Positions 1-10,747 of a DNA stretch of 64,000 nt are shown piece by piece. The DNA is taken from NCBI GenBank assembly GCA_032718475.1, contig JAUCBJ010007954.1, positions 1 to 64,000 of the forward strand. Direction: 5' to 3'. The translations under genes and the position numbers were made by a program. The notes beneath the pieces are model-generated. The model saw only the letters and a program-made list of their open reading frames with translations. It was not told the origin of the DNA and made no database searches. Origin of the DNA: Nemertoderma westbladi. Taxonomy: Eukaryota > Xenacoelomorpha > Nemertodermatida > Nemertodermatidae. Numbering within the stretch: the stretch's first letter is position 1; each line of letters opens with the position of its first letter.

Positions 1-2
1 GA

Positions 3-1667
3 GTTCAACGAACTTCCATCGGACATATTGCCTTTCAGGAATACGGATGGAATTTCAAGGTTGGAAATTCCCTTAATTATCAACAAGTATATGGAGACCA
101 TTATTCCCGATTATATTTTGACGGACCGTTGACCGCACCTGGCGCCGTGTATAGCTTCATGAGTGTTCCACTCCGTCCCTCTTTAGCTATCTACACGATC
201 TTGGAAAATACCGCACTTTCCGGTTGGCTAGCCGACGTGTGCAGTCGTACTATACGCGCCCATCCGTTAATACTTGGAACCAAACTCGCTAAGCTAGATG
301 AACATAACAAATTCATACGCTTTGAATGTTTCCGGCGATTTCTAACCCCGTTCCACAACGTGGATAGCCAATTTAAAGATCGCGCGTTGACCAAGCTCAG
401 CCTGAGAAGCTCAGCTGCTGAGAAGTTGGATAGTGCCGGATTTGCCCTATTTAAGGATATTTGCATCGAGAATTTACATTCTTCTGTTATACAAAGACCT
501 CGACTCACCACAGGTTATTCTGTCGTTGAGATTCAAACAGTAGGTCCACCAGAAGAGTCAACTACGCTCGCCGCAGCTACACACTGGGAAGACGAGCCTA
601 TGTGTATGGAATCTGAGGAGATTCAACCTACTACGCCCCGGAACAGCGACAACGATTATATTATCGAATGGTATCAAGGTCCACAGTGTCTCACTGCGTA
701 CGATTATCGCCATGCCAACTATGTTGATCGTCAGCGTTGTCGGTTATGCGCATCTAGAGACCATATTACGCCTATGGATACGAATATCCTATGTTCCTAT
801 TTCCACGAACAGCCTTCGATGGAAATTTACTGCGCTTATTGTCGACTCAATGATTCGCACATTTTTGCTGTCTGCCCCCAGTTCATGACGCAATGCCACC
901 ATTGTCAGCTGAAAGGACACGCCAGCTTTGATTGTCCCTTCAATAAAGATTTGGAGAGTGTAGACGAAATGATTGTACTCCGTTACATTCGAGCTTGGGA
1001 AGCGAACGCTGATTTACATTGTAACTCACGTCATCGCTACTACCCTGGACGCGCTTACGAAGGAGTCTATGCGTTCCATCCGTATTTATTCGCTTCTGTC
1101 GAACAGAAAGCGTGCATCCCGAGTTACGAGCTATTAAAGCGCGTCGGAGAATGTATTTCGACTAAGTTTGTGCGCAAATTCCTTAGGAGAGTTAACCCCA
1201 ATGATATTCATTCCTATTATTTAATCAACTTTATCCGACGCGATCCGGACTATGGAGAATTATTCGTTAACTCGCATCCTGAGTTACAAGAAGTATATCG
1301 AAGGCCTTACGAATATCGAGCCCGCGAACGCGAGTTGGAGAGAACCGTTAAACCAAGACAGTTTCTGACAGCCTACGGTCCACCCACGGCTTCCGTTCAG
1401 ACCACTCGCAGAGGACCTGTGAGAGCAGCCGTCCTAAAACGAGCCCTAAAGGCCGTTAGACCCCAGTCCCCCGATGTTGATGATAACCTACCCGGAACCT
1501 CAACTGGCGGATATACCGACAACAATCCTGCCCCCTCTGATGCAATTATATTGCACCCTTCACCCAGGAGTTATAGCCCTCCTTGTAAAGTGGCTCGCCC
1601 CAAAGAGAAAAGGACGCTGGCTAGCTTTAAAAAACTGCGTAAACGCCGTCCGCGCAAGAAAGACTAA
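3..1667 (+). CDS. Gag-like protein with three CCHC-type zinc knuckles, 5' partial
   Basis: The frame is open from the first bases of the window, so the 5' end lies outside it. The TTG at 129 is not a convincing start and the first in-frame ATG is at 159. The middle (nt 738-935) holds a Cys/His cluster: a CxxC...H motif (CRLCASRDH), then YCAYCR...H...CP, then CHHCxxxGHxxxxDC. The last third is Pro/Ser-rich and ends in a strongly basic tail (KLRKRRPRKKD), as in nucleic-acid-binding capsid or ORF1 proteins of retroelements. No reverse transcriptase follows in the next 4 kb, so this is either the gag of a non-autonomous or broken element, or a domesticated gag gene. The same three-knuckle layout recurs at 40.8-41.0 kb. 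The family name is unknown to me; the nucleic-acid-binding role is inferred from the knuckles and basic tail. Confidence 0.6.
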   Translation, partial: VQRTSIGHIAFQEYGWNFKVGNSLNYQQVYGDHYSRLYFDGPLTAPGAVYSFMSVPLRPSLAIYTILENTALSGWLADVCSRTIRAHPLILGTKLAKLDEHNKFIRFECFRRFLTPFHNVDSQFKDRALTKLSLRSSAAEKLDSAGFALFKDICIENLHSSVIQRPRLTTGYSVVEIQTVGPPEESTTLAAATHWEDEPMCMESEEIQPTTPRNSDNDYIIEWYQGPQCLTAYDYRHANYVDRQRCRLCASRDHITPMDTNILCSYFHEQPSMEIYCAYCRLNDSHIFAVCPQFMTQCHHCQLKGHASFDCPFNKDLESVDEMIVLRYIRAWEANADLHCNSRHRYYPGRAYEGVYAFHPYLFASVEQKACIPSYELLKRVGECISTKFVRKFLRRVNPNDIHSYYLINFIRRDPDYGELFVNSHPELQEVYRRPYEYRARERELERTVKPRQFLTAYGPPTASVQTTRRGPVRAAVLKRALKAVRPQSPDVDDNLPGTSTGGYTDNNPAPSDAIILHPSPRSYSPPCKVARPKEKRTLASFKKLRKRRPRKKD

Positions 1668-3370
1668 CGGTTTAGAGTATTTATGTATATTAGAAACTGC
1701 GATTTTGTATATTTTATAGACTTCAATCTCATTTTCTGGGAGCGGTGTAAAAGCTTCTGTGGGATGTAACTGGCCCTTCGCCCCGCAACCCAGTTTTTCC
1801 CCCATACGCTAAAATACTCTGAAACCTACTGTAAAGGTTTTTCTGGGATATGACTGATTTGTTTTCTTTGCTAACCAGTTCCCCCCTCCAAGGCGTTGGA
1901 ATCCTTTAGGAGGGATCTGAGCTGTTCGATTGGACAGCCGGCTTGGGAAGGTTGCCCCAGTTACCCATAGCCCTGTGTTGAGTTAGTTCTGATTTCGACC
2001 AATCCCGAGCTACTGAACTGAAATTATCCTGTCTCACTGCTGATTACATGTGTTGAACGGGATTCTTGGGAAATAAGAGAGCTAAAGTCACGGGACTTTT
2101 TGTTATGATTTTGTTATGATTTTGAGACTTTATTATCAGTGTTTTAAGACCGTTTTGATATAGCGAAATGTTTTCTGCCTTTTTATAAGAACATTAGTAG
2201 GCTAAATTATAGAAAGCATAGCTATTATCGATTCTTATCAAACCAACTCGATTCATATCACTTTATATCGATCTTAATTCAATGCAATCTAATTATATCT
2301 TAACCTACCGTCATACTGCTTTTACTGTTTGTAATTTTGTATCATTATAATTGGATGTTATTAGTTGAAGAAGATCAATAATCAACCCACATTTTCCCAA
2401 TATCCTTGATACACTACAGGTTAGAGAGAAGGGTTATGTACAACAATTGCGACTTTATTATTGTGTTTGTAGTGAATCTAATGTTGTTTGACAGACACTA
2501 CCTGAGTCCAGTGCATATCTCTTTATACCTGATCAAAGTCAGTAACTGTCGGCATATCAGTGAGCAGTGTTGTGCGTTACCGGTAGCGTGCGTGATTGTA
2601 AAGTGATTTGGATCTGATAATAAAGCATTCCTAAAGAATGCGCCCTATGCTTGAAATTTAAGCCATATCGTTGTGTGTAGTATCAGTCATAACTCTGTTT
2701 ACATAGGTAGAGCGCCACGTCCTAAAAGGAACTGCTAATATTTCCCGAAAGTGAATAATATTTGTCAGAGATTATATATTAATAATCAATCGAATAATAC
2801 AGTAGGCTTGACCGCAAATAAATTTAAGCCCACGAATCCAGTCTCCCGGTGTTATAAACGGGTCATTTGGACGCGCATGGACTGGCTTCGGCTAATGTTT
2901 TTGGTTTGTTTTGTATTAAATCTTATCATCTTACAAAAGGCAGATTATCAATAAAGACATATAAATTTCGGCAGGTTAAACTGCTGAAGGTCTATAAAAG
3001 CGCGTACACTCAGGCTATCAGTACCGGTATTAGTATATATAGCACTATTTTGCTGTATTGTATGTACAGATGTAGGTATAAAGCAGGTATTTCTGTATTT
3101 TAGTACCGGTACCGGCACCGGTACTGCTATAGGCCTACTGTGTAGCCTACCATTTAAATACGGTAATGGTAGGCCTACCGGTTGTGCTAATAAATTTTAA
3201 ATAATTGATAGGCCAAACTGGATTGCAGGATTGTGGAAAATGTGGATATACCTTTCACATAATTTAGGCCTATTACTCTGTATTAGTTTTATAATCAATA
3301 ATGGATCATGACTACTGTCTGAGTAGTGTTACGGATAGCGCGGCACCACTACTTCCAACAGCACAGAAGG
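1668..3370. other. Non-coding stretch, no gene seen
   Basis: It begins as the likely 3' flank or UTR of the gag-like ORF, including a hairpin around 1888-1916 (CCCCTCCAAGG ... CTTTAGGAGGG). The rest is AT-rich with a cluster of short palindromes of the ACCGGTACCGG type near 3020-3180. Short ORFs here (for example 2406-2606) have no recognisable content. Confidence 0.5.
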
Positions 3371-3850
3371 CCCGCCTCTGTAACCTGCCCATTTCCCTCA
3401 ATTAGTGAAATGATCGTTTATTGTTTTGGTTAGATAGTCCCGCCTCTGTAACCTGCTCCTTTCTCTCAATTGGTAATGTTATTGTTTATTGTTTTGGTTA
3501 GAAAATCCCGTCTCTGTAACCTGCTCTTTTCCCTCAATTAGTTAAATGATCGTTTATTGTTTTGGTTAGAAAATCCCGCCTCTGTAACCTGCCCCTTTCC
3601 CTCAATTAGTTAAATGATCGTTTATTGTTTTGGTTAGAAAATTCCGCCTCTGTAACCTGTCCCTTTCCCTCAATTAGTTAAATGATCGTTTATTGTTTTG
3701 GTTAGAAAATCCCGCCTCTGTAACCTGCTCCTTTCCCTCAATTAGTTAAGTGATCGTTTATTGTTTTGGTTAGAAAATCCCGTCTCTGTAAACCTGCTCC
3801 TTTCCCTGATTTGGTAAAGTGACTGTTTATTGTTTTGGTTAGAAAACTCG
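3371..3850. repeat. 68-bp tandem array, about 7 copies
   Basis: Direct repeats of about 68 bp, each starting near CCCGCCTCTGTAACCTGC and ending in TGTTTTGGTTAGAAAAT. Copies differ by scattered substitutions and small indels, and the last copy is degenerate. No reading frame is kept through the array. Confidence 0.9.
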
Positions 3851-5697
3851 GCATTAACCTGCTCCTTTCCATCAATTGGTAATTGTTTTTGGCTATAAAA
3901 TGAGTCTTTTGCTACGTCATGTGGTAATCGATTATCGACAACAACCACAAACTAATAAAAATAGAGTCTTTTTACCACAGGCGCATATGGAAATCTATCT
4001 CATAGTCTATAAATCATGGAATCATGGAATGTTTTGGCACAGGCATAGTGAAATCAACTGTCTGACAGTCCAGAAATCAACAGTCTGACAGTTTGTAGAA
4101 ATACATACATAAAAAGTCATTAAAAGGACAATAAAAGTCATTAAAAGGACAACAAAAGTCATTATGCATAATTCGTAAAAAAAAAAATGACAAAAAAAGT
4201 CAAATAAAAGGACATAAAAAATCACTGCCTTATAGAAGATAGAGATCAGTTAGCGAAATGATTATTTTGTTCTATCGGATAGAGTAGTCGGAGTCTCAGA
4301 GAGGAGTCGAGGTGTCAATTGATTAATAATAATAACAGCAGTTGTCATGAATTCAATACAATCGCGCACAAAAAGTGATAAGACAAATTCGGTCTTATTT
4401 TTGTAATAAATAAAACAAGTTGAGATGTTTCAATGTAAACCGCGATTAACAATTTTTTACACTGTTCAATGTAAACCACGATATTAATTAAATACAACAA
4501 TTATATTATTATTACTGTATAACAGATTTTTATATTTTAAACTATAATGTTAGCCTTATCGAGAATCATTATGAGGTTGAGTAAACATTCAGCCTTATAA
4601 GCATACAGCCTCCACAGTATGAATGTTGGAACAAAGATTTCAAAATAAAACAATAATTCGCTGAGAGCATAGTACAATACACTGTGTAGACAACACACTG
4701 TTTAACTAACAACAGTTATTTAGCTTGCACGCGAATTAATTAACATTGGGAAGAGTTTTTCAGCTGAGACTGTAATAGCCAGCTAAACCAGTTAATGTTT
4801 GCTTACTGTCTGGGTTGTAGAGTAGAGCGACAATACTTGGTGATAATACTTCTGTGTTAGTTGCCCTTCCTATTGAATGCATTATCAGGCCATCTCTATA
4901 CATTTTTAATGAGTTTCATCTGGTGTTTTTATCATTGCGCCTATGGCAATTTTCGTGTTTTGGGGCTATTTTTCGAAATAAAACAAGTTGAGATGCTTCA
5001 ATTTAAACCGCGCTTTCACAAGTACCCATAGAAATCTATTTTCATGGTTCATGCAAATTTTCATCAAAATCGTTAGCGCCGTTTTTGCTCTAGGTCAGTA
5101 ACCAGTAGCCAGTAGTCAGTAGCTCAGGCTCACCCTTTTAGAAAATTCCAAGCAAGAGTTTGTGTTGTATTTTGAGGGAAGGAGCTATCAGCTGGGTAAA
5201 TTGTTATTTGCCTTTGGTCAGAGAGAGATCCCACTCTGTAACTTGGCAATTGCTCAAATCCATTCAGCTGAATGGAACAGTAGAGTAAACTAAAGTAAAT
5301 TCACTCAACAATGTTTGCCTATGGTCTGAAGAGAGTAATCTTAGCCGCTAAATGTCATTCACCTATAAAACATTTTGAATGCCACAGTGTGTAAACTGAT
5401 ACAGATAATCAGTTTTTAGATTATCTTTCATTTCGTGGTCCAGTTGGCCTCACTTTCGATCTAGTTCGGTCCAGTTTGGTTCAGTTCGGTCCAGATTCGT
5501 GTAGAGTACTATACGATCCTGAACAAACATGCTGTAAAGTTTCCCCTTTCGGTCGAAAAATTTATTCATATTTCAGAAACGTGAAGGAAATTGCATTGGC
5601 GAATCAAAGCGGGTTACAAAATTAAACTAGTAAAAGTAATAGAGCAAATAGTTATGATTATGAGCATCATATCAAGTATACACGAATATTTGATACT
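3851..5697. other. Non-coding stretch with a degenerate dispersed-repeat copy
   Basis: No gene recognised. Around 4930-5110 lies a diverged copy of the module found in inverted orientation at 18.8-19.2 kb and 22.95-23.26 kb; shared blocks include CATTGCGCCTATGGC, CTATTTTTCGA and TTTTCATCAAAATCGTTAG. Runs of AAAAGTCATTAAAAGGACA around 4110-4220 form a small degenerate tandem repeat. Confidence 0.5.
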
Positions 5698-6372
5698 GTA
5701 GGCCTACTGTACGTATACTGTACTGTACGTGTACTGTACTGTACGTATACTGTACTGTACGTATACTGTACTGTACTGTACGTATACTGTACTGTACGTA
5801 TACTGTACTGTACGTATACTGTACTGTACGTATACTGTGCTGTACGTGTACTGTACTGTACGTATACTGTACTGTACGTATACTGTACTGTACGTATACT
5901 GTACTGTACGTATACTGTACTGTACTGTACGTATACTGTACTGTACGTATACTGTACTGTACTGTACGTATACTGTACTGTACGTATACTGTACTGTACT
6001 GTACGTATACTGTACTGTACGTATACTGTACTGTACTGTACGTATACTGTACTGTACGTATACTGTACTGTACTGTACGTATACTGTACTGTACGTATAC
6101 TGTACTGTACGTATACTGTACTGTACGTATACTGTACTGTACGTATACTGTGCTGTACGTGTACTGTACTGTACGTATACTGTACTGTACGTATACTGTA
6201 CTGTACGTATACTGTACTGTACGTATACTGTACTGTACGTATACTGTACTGTACGTATACTGTACGTGTACTGTACTGTACGTGTACTGTACTGTACGTA
6301 TACTGTACTGTACGTATACTGTACTGTACGTGTACTGTACTGTACGTATACTGTACTGTACGTGTACTGTTC
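5698..6372. repeat. Palindrome-rich GTAC/GTATAC array, about 40 units
   Basis: A 16-bp unit (ACTGTACTGTACGTAT) alternates with a version carrying an extra 5-bp GTACT step, and a few units have GTGTAC in place of GTATAC. Because GTAC and GTATAC are self-complementary, both strands read almost alike and both show long spurious ORFs rich in Y, V, T and C. The array ends about 90 bp beyond the stop codon of the fibrinogen-domain gene. Confidence 0.95.
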
Positions 6373-6463
6373 TTTCGGTCAATACAAATGTTACGGATTT
6401 CATTACATACAAGAAACTGGAAATGGTAATTATTTCATTTAATACGAATGACATCGCTTTATG

Positions 6464-7519
6464 TCAATCAATCTGGATCTTTAGCATTGTCCGTTCTAAA
6501 CTATGCCCCAGGCCCTCTTTGTCGCACCAATGAGGATAAAAAGTTTTCCGGGGATCTGCTTTCCCGTTGAGAGGGGCACATGTTTCACAATTTTTGTTGA
6601 ACCACCAGCCACCTCCAAATTGACACGGGGCACCATCTGGATGATCACTTGTTTGGAATTTCATTCCTTCGATACTCCTAACGCCGCTCGGATTAAACAA
6701 AGCATCAGACGCATTGCCGCTGTAGTCACCAATACTTACGGGGTAGTCGTCACTTTTTCCGTTTACTATGAATTGAGAATACGTAGCGTATTTGAAGGGA
6801 ACAAGATCTACATTTGGGTCAAACCATAAATCACATTTTAGTTTGGCCTTCCCAGACTTGGTTAATTGGAAGATGGTTTCCAGCCCTAACCAGTAGCCTG
6901 TCTCGACCGTTCCGAAGCCGGAAACGTATTCACTCCACCCTACATCAAAATTCTCAGAGTCTTTGCCTGGTGTCGATATCTTAGGTCTGTATTGAATGAC
7001 GATCCATTTTCCATCTTCGTCTGAATGGCACTTAACCTTTTTGTTATCTGATTTAAGGCCAAAGGTTTCATTTTTATCAATGTAGTAGGATTCGGAAGTA
7101 TCTATTTGACAAAGGCTATGAATATCTGAGATAATTGTTGGAACACATGGCGTCCGTATCGGGCTAAGTCGGTTTACTAACAGAACAATGTCAGCAACTG
7201 CAACCCCTACAACTCCCAATGACAATATTACTATCACCACCCACCAAAATTGAATGCGTTTACTAGTTTCATATTCCTCAACTTCTCCATCTAGATTTTG
7301 CACATCTTCATCCGGTTGTTCAATATCTACTTCGGCGTTTTTATTCTTCTCTTTAACGATGTCTTTTTTCTTTCTCGGCTTAAACGGTGAGAAACCCGAG
7401 TATCTAATGTTATACGGTGCGTCAATCGCACGAAACCTATTCTTTTTAATCGGCTCATTTGGAGCGGTATGGAATGTGTCAGAATATGAACCAGAATCAG
7501 AATATCTCGGTTTATACAT
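6464..7519 (-). CDS. Type II membrane protein with fibrinogen C-terminal domain
   Basis: An intact 351-residue frame without introns. Residues 1-90 are a charged, Lys- and acid-rich cytoplasmic segment with no signal peptide. Residues about 91-115 form one hydrophobic helix (FWWVVIVILSLGVVGVAVAD), giving type II topology. Residues about 160-350 match the fibrinogen-related domain: GKWIVIQYRP, then WSEYVSGFG, GYWLGLETIFQLT, a YSQF segment, IGDYSGNASDALF, GMKFQTSDHPDG, CQFGGGWWFNKNC, LNGK and a C-terminal ML-KI-type strand. Known relatives (FIBCD1-, ficolin- and angiopoietin-like proteins) bind glycans or acetyl groups or act as ligands; which applies here cannot be told. An ATTAAA hexamer on the coding strand (6438-6443) is a possible poly(A) signal, about 20 nt past the stop. 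Confidence 0.85.
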   Translation of the reverse strand: MYKPRYSDSGSYSDTFHTAPNEPIKKNRFRAIDAPYNIRYSGFSPFKPRKKKDIVKEKNKNAEVDIEQPDEDVQNLDGEVEEYETSKRIQFWWVVIVILSLGVVGVAVADIVLLVNRLSPIRTPCVPTIISDIHSLCQIDTSESYYIDKNETFGLKSDNKKVKCHSDEDGKWIVIQYRPKISTPGKDSENFDVGWSEYVSGFGTVETGYWLGLETIFQLTKSGKAKLKCDLWFDPNVDLVPFKYATYSQFIVNGKSDDYPVSIGDYSGNASDALFNPSGVRSIEGMKFQTSDHPDGAPCQFGGGWWFNKNCETCAPLNGKADPRKTFYPHWCDKEGLGHSLERTMLKIQID

Positions 7520-8088
7520 TTGAATTTAATTTATTAAATTATATACAGTAGTTCACACTTATTAGATGAACAAAAGATATTTACAACACGAGAATTGTGA
7601 ATGCACTGAAATAGCGTCTAAACATAGGCCTATACTCAGAGAGCTCAGTGTAGGTTGGCTTTATCACTCAGTGCTTTGTACAAACCCCCATTAATCTTTA
7701 TAGTCTACGCTTAATTAATAAGAACAAGAATTCCAACAATAACTGTTTATGATGTGGTACTACTTTGTTTTGAGCACACCCCTCCCAAATTGTGGCTAAT
7801 GTTTTCAAAATAATTGGTAATTTGTAGGGCTGGTGTTGATGAACAAACATAAAATTGAAAAAAATATTATAATTTTCACAAATAAACAAAATATAATTTC
7901 ATTTTTTTATTTACATGAAATTTCAATTGTGTTTACTGTAATATACCCTCAAGGTAGCTAGTAAATGCTGCCGCGGCGGCATGACCTCCTGTTTAGCACG
8001 CCCTGATTGTTGCCGAGCTACTTATGAGATAAACAAATCTTTCTAGAATATGACGTATTTGTTAAATAAAATAAAAGGCTAGAGTTCC
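7520..8088. other. Upstream flank of the fibrinogen-domain gene
   Basis: AT-rich sequence expected to hold the promoter of the minus-strand gene. No confident TATA box or upstream exon was seen. The short ORF at 7698-7889 shows no protein-like pattern. Confidence 0.4.
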
Positions 8089-9287
8089 GTATGCAGTCGC
8101 ATTTGATATTTTGATATTAATTAATGAAATTATGTACTTTTTGCATAGTAATATACCACTTTTTCATTGCAACATTTTTCAAAAAAAAAATTTCGAAAAT
8201 ATTGTGTTCTAGAACATTAGCTAATCGACTAGCTAGTAATTTTTCAAAACATGATTTATTATATATTAAAATTTTTTTTTTAATTTTTAGAAATACTGCA
8301 ATTTTTTGTGTTCTAGAACATTAGTAGATATTTTTGTTATGGTAGCTAGTGTATTTTTACTAGCTAGTATTTTTTCTAATTATAAAAAAATGTGAAAACA
8401 TTGATATTTCAGGTTTAAACTGATGCATATACCGTAATGAACAACAATATTGATGATATTATAACAGTCTCCATTTTTTACATGTTAATAATGATTTATG
8501 TTATAATAATATTTTTTTTAAAATGTTGTGAGGAAGTCAATTCAATTCAAAGTTCGGTTTACGCCCCGGCAGGATATATTGATAAAATTATAGGGTGATA
8601 ACTGTTAAAAATACAATTTAAAACGCACGGTATATAGGTTAAGTAAAATAGGCAATTACAGTAAAATGGTGAGGTTTAAAAACGCACCGTAGGCCTATAC
8701 ATACCTAACTACTAATGTCAGATTTAAATTATGTTGGATGAAATGACATTAATGAATAGGCTACAGAGGAGACAGTATAATCCATTATTTTAAATGAGAG
8801 AATGGTAGGGTGAAATTATATTATAATAATGATTATGATATTTATATACATAAGATACAGTATGTTAATGATTTATCTTGAAAAATCAAGATAGTTTTGA
8901 ACTATTTCAATACGGGTACGGGCGTGTTGGTCAACCTTATTAAGAAGGGCGTCGCAATAGGCAAGAGTGAAATTTTCCCCTGGTGTCATATTTTGGCATG
9001 AAGACTTCTCAGCCATTTTTACGCACTGCCTTATACACGTGGATGGCTAAAGAGCATAGACTTGGAAAGTCGTAGATCCATGCTCCTTCCACATACGATT
9101 TGAAAAGTGCACTATTACGGCCGCTACAATGTTTACATAAAATATTTGTAAATAGGTAGGTTATCTTCCTGTTGCCGGAGTTGAATAGTTCGTTGATCAG
9201 GTTGATCAGATGGTAATTTAGTTCTAAATAAGTCATTATGCCAATATATTTCATAATTTTTTTTTGAAAATGCTACTGCATACGGAA
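8089..9287. mobile_element. Candidate 1.2-kb element with imperfect terminal inverted repeats
   Basis: AGTTCCGTATGCAGTCGCATTT at the left (within 8089-8115) recurs inverted as AAATGCTACTGCATACGGAACT-like sequence at the right end (about 9268-9287), with weaker similarity extending to about 70 bp on each arm. A small broken ORF lies inside. No target-site duplication could be defined, so the boundaries are approximate. The interior is very AT-rich and contains two TTCTAGAACATTAG blocks. Confidence 0.4.
8873..9254 (-). pseudogene. Small unknown ORF interrupted by a homopolymer frameshift
   Basis: Two frames abut on the minus strand. The first (9254 down to 9009) contains a CKHC motif and a segment EGAWIYDFPSL, and ends at a TGA. 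The second starts at an ATG at 9016 (MAEKSSCQNM) and runs 47 residues to TAA at 8873. They would be continuous if the run of five A at the junction were four. The residue mix looks protein-like, unlike the AT-rich surroundings, but I recognise no family. It may be a sequencing error, a decayed element gene, or a true short ORF starting at 9016. Confidence 0.3.
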
Positions 9288-9845
9288 CTGTTCCCTTTTT
9301 ATTTCCAAAAAAAATTCTGGCTAGTAAAAAAAATATTAGCTACCCTAATGTAAAACGGTTTTGATTTTGTGTTAGCTTGTACTTTTTATAAGAAATTTAT
9401 AACAAAACAAAATATTTCGAACATCAAACACAACTGTGTGTTTGTGTGTTATAAGTTCTAGATTCTAAATACTGCAGTTTCTAAGAGGTCTAATCATTTA
9501 AAATTACGATTTTTTTAAATAAGGGTTTTATGATTATTCCTGTACTATTTATTTTTTTTTTACAAAAAATGTTCCAGAACAGAAAAAATGTGTAACAAAA
9601 ATATTTATCAAAATTGAATAACGCAATAAATGTTCTAGAACAATTGTAACTGAAACAGCAATGATTTGAAGAAGGAAACAAATTTCAAATTTTAGGTGCC
9701 CATGTCGAATAAATGCCAAGTAGTCCACTAGCTAATAAATGAATAGGTACAGTAGATACAGTAAACATAATAGCTATTAACAAAAAACAAACGATGAGAC
9801 CAGAATATTAAACCTTTCAATTTATGCTTAGACATACCAAACTTA
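9288..9845. other. AT-rich stretch, no gene seen
   Basis: Low-complexity A/T sequence with TTCTAGAAC and TTCCAGAAC palindromes. No coding or RNA feature was recognised. Confidence 0.5.
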
Positions 9846-10374
9846 GGCCCCCCTCACACGGAGCAACTTGTTTCTGCAACTTGTTTCTGAAACTTGTTGC
9901 TGGACCCCCTCACACACAGAAACAAGTTGCTGCAACTTGTTTCTGCAACTTGTTTCTGCAACTTGTTTCCGAAACTTGTTTCAGCAACTTGTTGCTGGAC
10001 CCCCTCACACACATAAACTTGTTGCTCAAGAAAATAACAATTATTTCAAAACAAATAGCTAACATTTCCAGTCATTTATATATAATATCAAATCACTCAA
10101 TTTATCGAATATTAGCTCTAATCTAAAAATTGGATGTAAAAAAGGTTTTTTAAAAAGTTGCTGGGAATATAACTTCCAGCAACTTGTTGCTGGACCCCCT
10201 CACACACAGAAATAAGTTTCGGAAACAAGTTGCAGAAACTTGTTGCTGGAGTCCTCACACACAGAAATAAGTTTCGGAAACAAGTTGCAGCAACAAGTTT
10301 CTGTGTGTGAGGGGGTCCAGCAACAAGTTTCAGAAACAAGTTGCAGAAACAAGTTGCTCCGTGTGAGGGGGGCC
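9846..10374. mobile_element. Harbinger-like MITE, 529 bp, with TTA target duplication
   Basis: The ends are long, near-perfect inverted repeats starting GGCCCCCCTCACACGGAGC, extending at least 75 bp inward. TTA flanks the element at 9843-9845 and again at 10375-10377, the 3-bp TWA-type duplication typical of PIF/Harbinger transposons. Inside each arm a sub-motif (AACTTGTTTCTGCAACTTG) is repeated, so the element is rich in internal palindromes. It has no transposase. The superfamily assignment rests on the duplication length and sequence only. Confidence 0.7.
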
Positions 10375-10377
10375 TTA

Positions 10378-10709
10378 TGTTGCTTGATATTGCCTAGCTG
10401 GGAACCAGTCCTACCTCACCACAGCAGCCAGACAAATAAGCCAGCTTGCATATTGTTTATATCGCAAAATGATTTACTTTAGAATAATTGATAATAATTA
10501 ACTGAATATTTTCGTTGAAGCGTTGCCATTGTAAATTAATATTTCGGTATAAATAGTATCGGCATAAGGAAGTTTTAATATTTCTTACAAATTGGGTCGC
10601 CTCTATGACTAAAATTAAAAAAAAATTTTATTTCCCGTTACACACACTCAACAGTATTTAGCATTTTAATGATTCTCTGGAAACTTTATTCTCTTTTACC
10701 AAAACTAGC
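10378..10709. other. Short non-coding spacer
   Basis: AT-rich spacer between the MITE and the 3' end of the LINE. Nothing recognised. Confidence 0.4.
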
Positions 10710-10747
10710 TACTACTAGGATCGGCATGCTGCATTGCAGCTGCATTT

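Noticed and set aside
129-131. TTG at 129 as start of the gag-like ORF
   Set aside because: The frame is open to the left window edge with protein-like content, so the true start is outside.
5672-6454. ORFs of 237-260 residues on both strands of the GTAC array
   Set aside because: Self-complementary simple repeat; the same low-complexity peptide appears on both strands.
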